Shown here: positions 35,787 to 39,120 of the stretch, in pieces
Numbering within the stretch: the stretch's first letter is position 1
Layout: each line of letters begins with the position of its first letter
IMG/VR virus record: IMGVR_UViG_3300017917_001310
Coordinates: 1-39,120 of that record
Strand: one strand, 5' to 3'
Length of the DNA: 39,120 bases
From: a virus
Translations under genes and position numbers: made by a program
Notes under the pieces: generated by a model
The model's database searches: none
Told to the model about the DNA's origin: nothing
The model's input: only the letters and a program-made list of their open reading frames with translations

Positions 35787-36047
35787 ATGCTACTAACTAA
35801 ACAAGAACTATCAGAACAACTGCTAACAGGCGTCTATAATGTTACGTTTACTAAAGTAGACGGCACAGAAAGAACAATGCCTTGCACATTAAAGGAAGAT
35901 TTGCTGCCGCCTGCTAAACTAGAAGACCCTCTTTCACAAAAGAAAGTTCGTGCTATCAACGACGAAGTAATGGTAGTGTTTTGCACCGATAAGCAAGAAT
36001 GGAGATCATTTAGAGTGGCCAATGTTAAAGCCATTAATCACATCTGA
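35787..36047 (+). CDS. WYL_2 (DUF2693) Sm-like SH3-fold protein
   Basis: ATG 35787 with TGGAG upstream. The product MLLTKQELSEQLLTGVYNVT, TFTKVDGTERTMPCTLKEDL, and EVMVVFCTDKQEWRSFRVAN matches the DUF2693/WYL_2 family of T4-like phages: a helix then an Sm/SH3-like barrel. Members are thought to sense or bind nucleic acid or ligand; T4 versions are uncharacterised. 86 residues, the normal size. Confidence 0.85.
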   Translation: MLLTKQELSEQLLTGVYNVTFTKVDGTERTMPCTLKEDLLPPAKLEDPLSQKKVRAINDEVMVVFCTDKQEWRSFRVANVKAINHI

Positions 36048-36243
36048 CACGTTTGTTTATCAACCACACATACGCACTTTTTTTTGGGCAGATCATCAGT
36101 TTTATCTTATGCACAAAGAAGAACTAATAGCATGGACCGAGTTTTACAATTGTAAAATGCCGTCTGATTTATATGGTTGGGTCACTTGTCCAGATGATGA
36201 TACAGCTATAGCATTTAAGCTACGATGGGGAGGTCAAATATGA
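36022..36243 (+). CDS. FKLxW-family protein (73 aa)
   Basis: ATG 36022 (MLKPLITSDTFVYQPHIRTF) overlaps the previous gene by 26 bases. Ends GWVTCPDDDTAIAFKLRWGG, the best match to the family motif. Aromatic core FFWADHQFYLMHKEEL. Unknown. Confidence 0.7.
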   Translation: MLKPLITSDTFVYQPHIRTFFWADHQFYLMHKEELIAWTEFYNCKMPSDLYGWVTCPDDDTAIAFKLRWGGQI

Positions 36244-36551
36244 ACAATAAGAGTTTAGCGCAAGCATTACGAGAACGTGCAGAGTTTCTTAATGCTCGAG
36301 AATCCAATTCGTATTTAGAATACGGTTGGGGAGATAAAAACAACGTAATTGCTGCACTGCTCGAATTTGCAGATGTAGTTGATGGCTGGAGTGGTGAGTA
36401 TCTCTCAAAAGAACTAACCTACGAAGAAAATCAACGTAGGCGTTGGCAGCAGCAATGGGATGAGCCTGTGCAATCTCCAATGACAATGGAAGAAAGAATC
36501 GCTGCAGCTAGAAAGATGCATTATGATAGTAAAATTAACGAAACCGGTTGA
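36240..36551 (+). CDS. Hypothetical helical protein (103 aa)
   Basis: ATG 36240 follows GGGGAGG. MNNKSLAQALRERAEFLNAR then helices LEFADVVDGWSGEYLSKELT and TMEERIAAARKMHYDSKINE. Acidic. Unknown. Confidence 0.65.
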   Translation: MNNKSLAQALRERAEFLNARESNSYLEYGWGDKNNVIAALLEFADVVDGWSGEYLSKELTYEENQRRRWQQQWDEPVQSPMTMEERIAAARKMHYDSKINETG

Positions 36552-36699
36552 CCAGGATAATTTCTGTAGTATGATATCTTGGCTGTTCGCTACATTTGGT
36601 GGGCCGCCTAATAAGTGGCGATTACATCAATTGGATTCTATATATTTTGAAAATCAAGAAGATGGTGTATACTTTAAGTTAGTGTGGAGTCAACTATAA
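36523..36699 (+). CDS. FKLxW-family protein (58 aa)
   Basis: ATG 36523 (MIVKLTKPVDQDNFCSMISW) overlaps the previous gene by 29 bases. Its end DSIYFENQEDGVYFKLVWSQ carries the family motif, and the whole protein looks like a minimal form. TAATG overlap with the next gene. Confidence 0.65.
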   Translation: MIVKLTKPVDQDNFCSMISWLFATFGGPPNKWRLHQLDSIYFENQEDGVYFKLVWSQL

Positions 36700-36974
36700 T
36701 GGCAAAATGGGATAAACATAGCCGTAACTGGGAGCCTTCCTTTACATCACGGCTAAAGCAACGTGACGCAGATATGCTCAAACAACAAGGCAAAAAACGC
36801 TATGTTGTGACTAAACCGCTATCTAGCATTATGAACGAAAATAAGCCATGGAAAGAAGTGTTAGTTAACATGTTGTTGCGTGAACACTTTCCTAACTACA
36901 AATACCTGACATATGATGAAATGATACAACTAAAACTGCAGGGTTGGGAAGTAGTGTTAGCCAAAGATGAATAA
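36699..36974 (+). CDS. Hypothetical protein (91 aa), QLKLQG paralogue B
   Basis: TAATG start at 36699 (MAKWDKHSRNWEPSFTSRLK). Shares the SRLKQR helix and the KYLTYDEMIQLKLQGWEVVL end with the gene at 34692. Insertion of KPWKEVLVNMLLREHFP relative to that copy. Unknown. Confidence 0.7.
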   Translation: MAKWDKHSRNWEPSFTSRLKQRDADMLKQQGKKRYVVTKPLSSIMNENKPWKEVLVNMLLREHFPNYKYLTYDEMIQLKLQGWEVVLAKDE

Positions 36975-36980
36975 TACCGG

Positions 36981-37018
36981 TTGACATTCAAGAACTCATA
37001 CACTATATTATAACTGTA
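36981..37018 (+). promoter_or_regulatory. Early sigma-70 promoter
   Basis: TTGACA (36981-36986), 17 bp, TATATT (37004-37009). A weaker version of the bracketing repeat, TACA (36999-37002) and TGTA (37015-37018). Confidence 0.88.
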
Positions 37019-37035
37019 GGCAAAAGGAGATCAGC

Positions 37036-37386
37036 ATGTCGATGGAAACTGTGACTTACTGGAGCAATGAGCGTGAACGGCTCGGCTACGAAACTACTTG
37101 GAGCATTTGGGAGGTCCCGGGGCTCGATACTAAGATGCTTACAGACCGTCCCCGGCTTGTTACCTACAAAATTTACGCTGCGGATACGTCAGTCGAAGAA
37201 TTGATGGACGGCACTGCTACCGAGATTGTGCTAAAAACGATTGCAAAAAGCGGGACGGTTCGTGACCTGTGGGAAGCTGCTGAAACTGTTTACAAAAAAG
37301 CAAAAGCACTGGGCGACTGGCATACGTTTGTCGAAGACTTCCATATGGAAGACGACGGTTCGCTTAAACTTTGCATGGGGTCGTAA
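37036..37386 (+). CDS. Conserved phage protein (116 aa)
   Basis: AAAAGGAG precedes the ATG. MSMETVTYWSNERERLGYET, VTYKIYAADTSVEELMDGTA and TIAKSGTVRDLWEAAETVYK suggest an alpha/beta protein of a family seen in several large phages. First gene of the last sigma-70 unit. Confidence 0.7.
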   Translation: MSMETVTYWSNERERLGYETTWSIWEVPGLDTKMLTDRPRLVTYKIYAADTSVEELMDGTATEIVLKTIAKSGTVRDLWEAAETVYKKAKALGDWHTFVEDFHMEDDGSLKLCMGS

Positions 37387-37388
37387 CT

Positions 37389-37778
37389 ATGACATATAGG
37401 TTTAGTGACAGGATTACTACCCTTGCACTTGATTTTATTCGCACCGCACGAGAAGAAGCAGGTGATCTCGGTGCCGAACGTGTTTATGCAATGATGGATG
37501 CATTTGATCCCGAACTCCGTGATGAACTGATGTTTCGTCTGATCACCGGAGAAATGTCTGGTAATATCAGAATTCGACGGGACACAAGCGGAAATTACGA
37601 CATCATTCGGGCTATCAAGTCGATAAGATATATGTCCGGATTCGGTCTTAAAGAATCAAAGGATGTCGCCGATGCTGCATGTGCTGGCGGTGACGGCATT
37701 ATTAAAGGTAATTGGACACTAGAACAACGTAATTCTCTTGCCAAAGACCTAATAGGAACAGGATTTATGGTAGTATGA
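37389..37778 (+). CDS. Protein with ribosomal L7/L12 C-terminal-like domain (129 aa)
   Basis: ATG 37389 (MTYRFSDRITTLALDFIRTA). The C-terminal part IIRAIKSIRYMSGFGLKESK, DVADAACAGGDGIIKGNWTL and RNSLAKDLIGTGFMVV follows the L7/L12 CTD (VIKxVRxxTGLGLKEAKDLVD ... EEAxxIKKxLExAGAxVxL) through both helices and the last strand. In ribosomes this domain recruits translation GTPases. The N-terminal 60 residues are unrelated to the L7/L12 dimer domain. A phage mimic that binds elongation factors is inferred. Confidence 0.8.
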   Translation: MTYRFSDRITTLALDFIRTAREEAGDLGAERVYAMMDAFDPELRDELMFRLITGEMSGNIRIRRDTSGNYDIIRAIKSIRYMSGFGLKESKDVADAACAGGDGIIKGNWTLEQRNSLAKDLIGTGFMVV

Positions 37779-38014
37779 CAATTCAAATACCAGGATTAAC
37801 ACCACAAGATGTTAAACTATTAGACTATATGTGGAATCTCGACACAGACGAAGAGCTGCACAGGTGGATCAATAAACAAACTCCAGATGTAAAAAATCGC
37901 TGTTTGACCCTTATAAGGTTAGCACTAATGGCATCAGTTGAAGATGAAGAAGATGCTAGCATGGACACTACAGTTGCAAAAATAATGCTAGCTAGTATCG
38001 GCGTTAAGTGTTAA
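37775..38014 (+). CDS. Acidic helical protein (79 aa)
   Basis: ATGA overlap at 37775. MTIQIPGLTPQDVKLLDYMW, NLDTDEELHRWINKQTPDVK and LIRLALMASVEDEEDASMD resemble small acidic proteins found in marine phages. Unknown. Confidence 0.7.
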   Translation: MTIQIPGLTPQDVKLLDYMWNLDTDEELHRWINKQTPDVKNRCLTLIRLALMASVEDEEDASMDTTVAKIMLASIGVKC

Positions 38015-38277
38015 TGCCTAAAACACTAAAGCTAGGTTCTTTACTTTATATGTGTCCGCCTGTGTGGTATAACTTTATTAAAGAACTAAGAAACCAAGGT
38101 GTAGCAGAAGAGAATAACGATGGGTTTAGTGTAGAAACACTTAACCGAGAATTGTCTGCATTTGATGCACACTATTATTACATAGGTAACACCGGTTACG
38201 TTGATTTTCAGACCGAGTCATCGTATGTTGCTTTCTTACTAACTTATGGATCGACTGTAAATGATAAAACTTCCTAA
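38014..38277 (+). CDS. Hypothetical protein (87 aa), distant FKLxW-family member
   Basis: TAATG start at 38014 (MPKTLKLGSLLYMCPPVWYN). Ends TGYVDFQTESSYVAFLLTYG, whose F-x-x-x-x-x-x-x-A-F-x-L-x-Y order fits the family motif with L replacing K. Unknown. Confidence 0.65.
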   Translation: MPKTLKLGSLLYMCPPVWYNFIKELRNQGVAEENNDGFSVETLNRELSAFDAHYYYIGNTGYVDFQTESSYVAFLLTYGSTVNDKTS

Positions 38278-38557
38278 GCACTCGACATTTTATTATGCAT
38301 TGCCTGAATATGTTGGCATGTTGCTAGGAATGAATTATTTCAGATCCACTGGGCTCGGATATATTGTAAATATCTGTAGCTTGTGTGATCGTGTTTGGGA
38401 ACAGCGCCCAGACGGTAAAGTTGTTATACACAAAGATCGACGTGGTCGTCACGAATACGACCCCGAAGAGTTTCAAAGTGTAAAAATTTCAAGCACACCT
38501 ATTACACACGAAATGTATTACTACATTGCAGAAAAACTAGGAGAAGTTGTTGAGTAA
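38261..38557 (+). CDS. Hypothetical protein (98 aa)
   Basis: ATG 38261 (MIKLPKHSTFYYALPEYVGM) overlaps the previous gene by 17 bases. One Cys pair (C39, C42 in NICSLCDRVW) and a basic strand (GKVVIHKDRRGRHEYDPEEF). Unknown. Confidence 0.65.
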   Translation: MIKLPKHSTFYYALPEYVGMLLGMNYFRSTGLGYIVNICSLCDRVWEQRPDGKVVIHKDRRGRHEYDPEEFQSVKISSTPITHEMYYYIAEKLGEVVE

Positions 38558-38798
38558 AATTAAAACTATCGACATTTCTCTTTATTACAACGACGGCATT
38601 CAGGACCCGTATAGTGCATTACAGGACTGGATGTCATACGACGAGCAAGGAAGATTTCTTAAGGAATGTAACGCTCAATTGGTGTATTTGGATAAGGACG
38701 ATACGGACACCAATTATATGAATTACTTACATGCACAGTTTGTTCTGCCAGCGGAACATTTTGTAGCACATAAGTTTCGATTTCAATCCATCAAATGA
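38550..38798 (+). CDS. Hypothetical protein (82 aa), TTG start, distant FKLxW-family member
   Basis: TTG 38550 is chosen over a TTG three bases earlier because AGGAG then has six-base spacing. MSKIKTIDISLYYNDGIQDP and the end AQFVLPAEHFVAHKFRFQSI, which weakly fits the family motif. ATGA overlap with the next gene. Confidence 0.6.
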   Translation: MSKIKTIDISLYYNDGIQDPYSALQDWMSYDEQGRFLKECNAQLVYLDKDDTDTNYMNYLHAQFVLPAEHFVAHKFRFQSIK

Positions 38799-39118
38799 TG
38801 TATGATGATTTTGCACAAAAAATAATCGATGCTAATCCAAATATGTTGGTGCCGTGGTATCTGATGGCATCTTATGCGTATTACGTCAATGACGACCCTA
38901 TCTTAAGTGATGGGTTCTATGATAACATGTCTAAGCAATTATTAGAAAAGTTTGATAGTATAACACACTATCACAAACATTTACTGTCAAGAGACATGTT
39001 AGAAGCAGGAAGTTATCTAGGAGAATATCCTAGCATTATTCCTGGTGCTATACGGGCAATTGATCCTAGTAGAGAAGTTGTAGCACCAGTAACTGGAAAA
39101 GATTTGTTTGAATGGTAA
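38795..39118 (+). CDS. NAD-dependent DNA ligase domain Ia-like protein (107 aa)
   Basis: LMASYAYYVNDDPILSDGFY then DNMSKQLLEKFDSI (about residues 22-55) matches the Ia domain of LigA (YxYYVxDxPxxSDAxYDxLxxELxxLE), the part that binds the nicotinamide of NAD+. No adenylation KxDG motif follows, so it cannot ligate. Small Ia-like proteins are found in T4-like and other large phages, with unknown role; NAD binding is a testable inference. ATG 38795 or 38798. Confidence 0.75.
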   Translation: MMYDDFAQKIIDANPNMLVPWYLMASYAYYVNDDPILSDGFYDNMSKQLLEKFDSITHYHKHLLSRDMLEAGSYLGEYPSIIPGAIRAIDPSREVVAPVTGKDLFEW

Positions 39119-39120
39119 AA

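Noticed and set aside
1-39120. tRNA genes, CRISPR arrays, integrase or attachment sites, insertion sequences
   Set aside because: No cloverleaf-like stretch, no regular direct-repeat array and no transposase or integrase motifs were found by reading; no non-coding gap is longer than about 120 bases.

Overview
The window looks like a segment of a large, T4-like (myovirus-type) marine phage genome. The evidence is a T4 gp44-type sliding-clamp-loader ATPase, T4-type Rnl1 RNA ligase, a split T4-type polynucleotide kinase/phosphatase, late-promoter-like AATAAATA/TATAAATA octamers, and very dense packing of short genes joined by ATGA, TAATG and TTGA overlaps. Consensus sigma-70 promoters (TTGACA, 17 bp, TATATT) drive the early-looking genes, which suggests a proteobacterial host. 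The presence of 7Fe ferredoxin, A-type Fe-S carrier, ClpP and MazG is typical of marine phages that carry host-like metabolic genes. No rRNA, tRNA, CRISPR array, insertion sequence or integrase was seen.

Layout. 1-4.9 kb: late, virion or envelope genes on the plus strand: the end of a curlin-repeat-like protein, a membrane CHASE2-class III nucleotide cyclase, a virion-type protein of 430 aa, and three small membrane proteins that could form a lysis or envelope set. 4.97-5.5 kb: two small minus-strand genes behind a strong sigma-70 promoter. 5.5-12.2 kb: accessory and metabolic genes (glycine-zipper protein, SWIM zinc finger, DEDD exonuclease, ClpP, QueD-like protein, DUF59, ferredoxin, thermonuclease, IscA-type carrier, MazG, Bax-inhibitor-1 membrane protein, tail-collar protein). 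12.2-13 kb: a minus-strand class 3 lipase. 13-17.7 kb: a compact UDP-sugar dehydrogenase, a DnaE fragment, GroES-like co-chaperonin, clamp loader and nucleosidase. 17.7-27.3 kb: a relatively GC-richer block of sigma-70-driven units holding an RNA-repair set (3'-phosphatase, 5'-kinase, Rnl1, cyclic-phosphate-processing receiver domain, DraRnl-type ligase) and a deaminase. 27.3-39.1 kb: a long run of small, mostly unknown genes, with an SGNH hydrolase, a Pth2-like protein, an L7/L12-like C-terminal domain, a LigA domain Ia-like protein and a family of paralogues that end in an FKLxW-type motif.

Two regulatory patterns stand out. First, at four late-type promoters the octamer overlaps or lies next to the left arm of a hairpin that covers the start codon or ribosome-binding site, so read-through transcripts should be silenced while late transcripts, which begin downstream of the arm, are free. 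Two of these place the ATG only five bases after the octamer, implying a leaderless or nearly leaderless message. Second, eight or nine of the early sigma-70 promoters have an inverted repeat that brackets the -10 element, and the arms change together from promoter to promoter.

Coding calls rest on reading frame, spacing, Shine-Dalgarno sequences and motif recognition by eye. No database search was run, so family names for weakly conserved genes are inferences.
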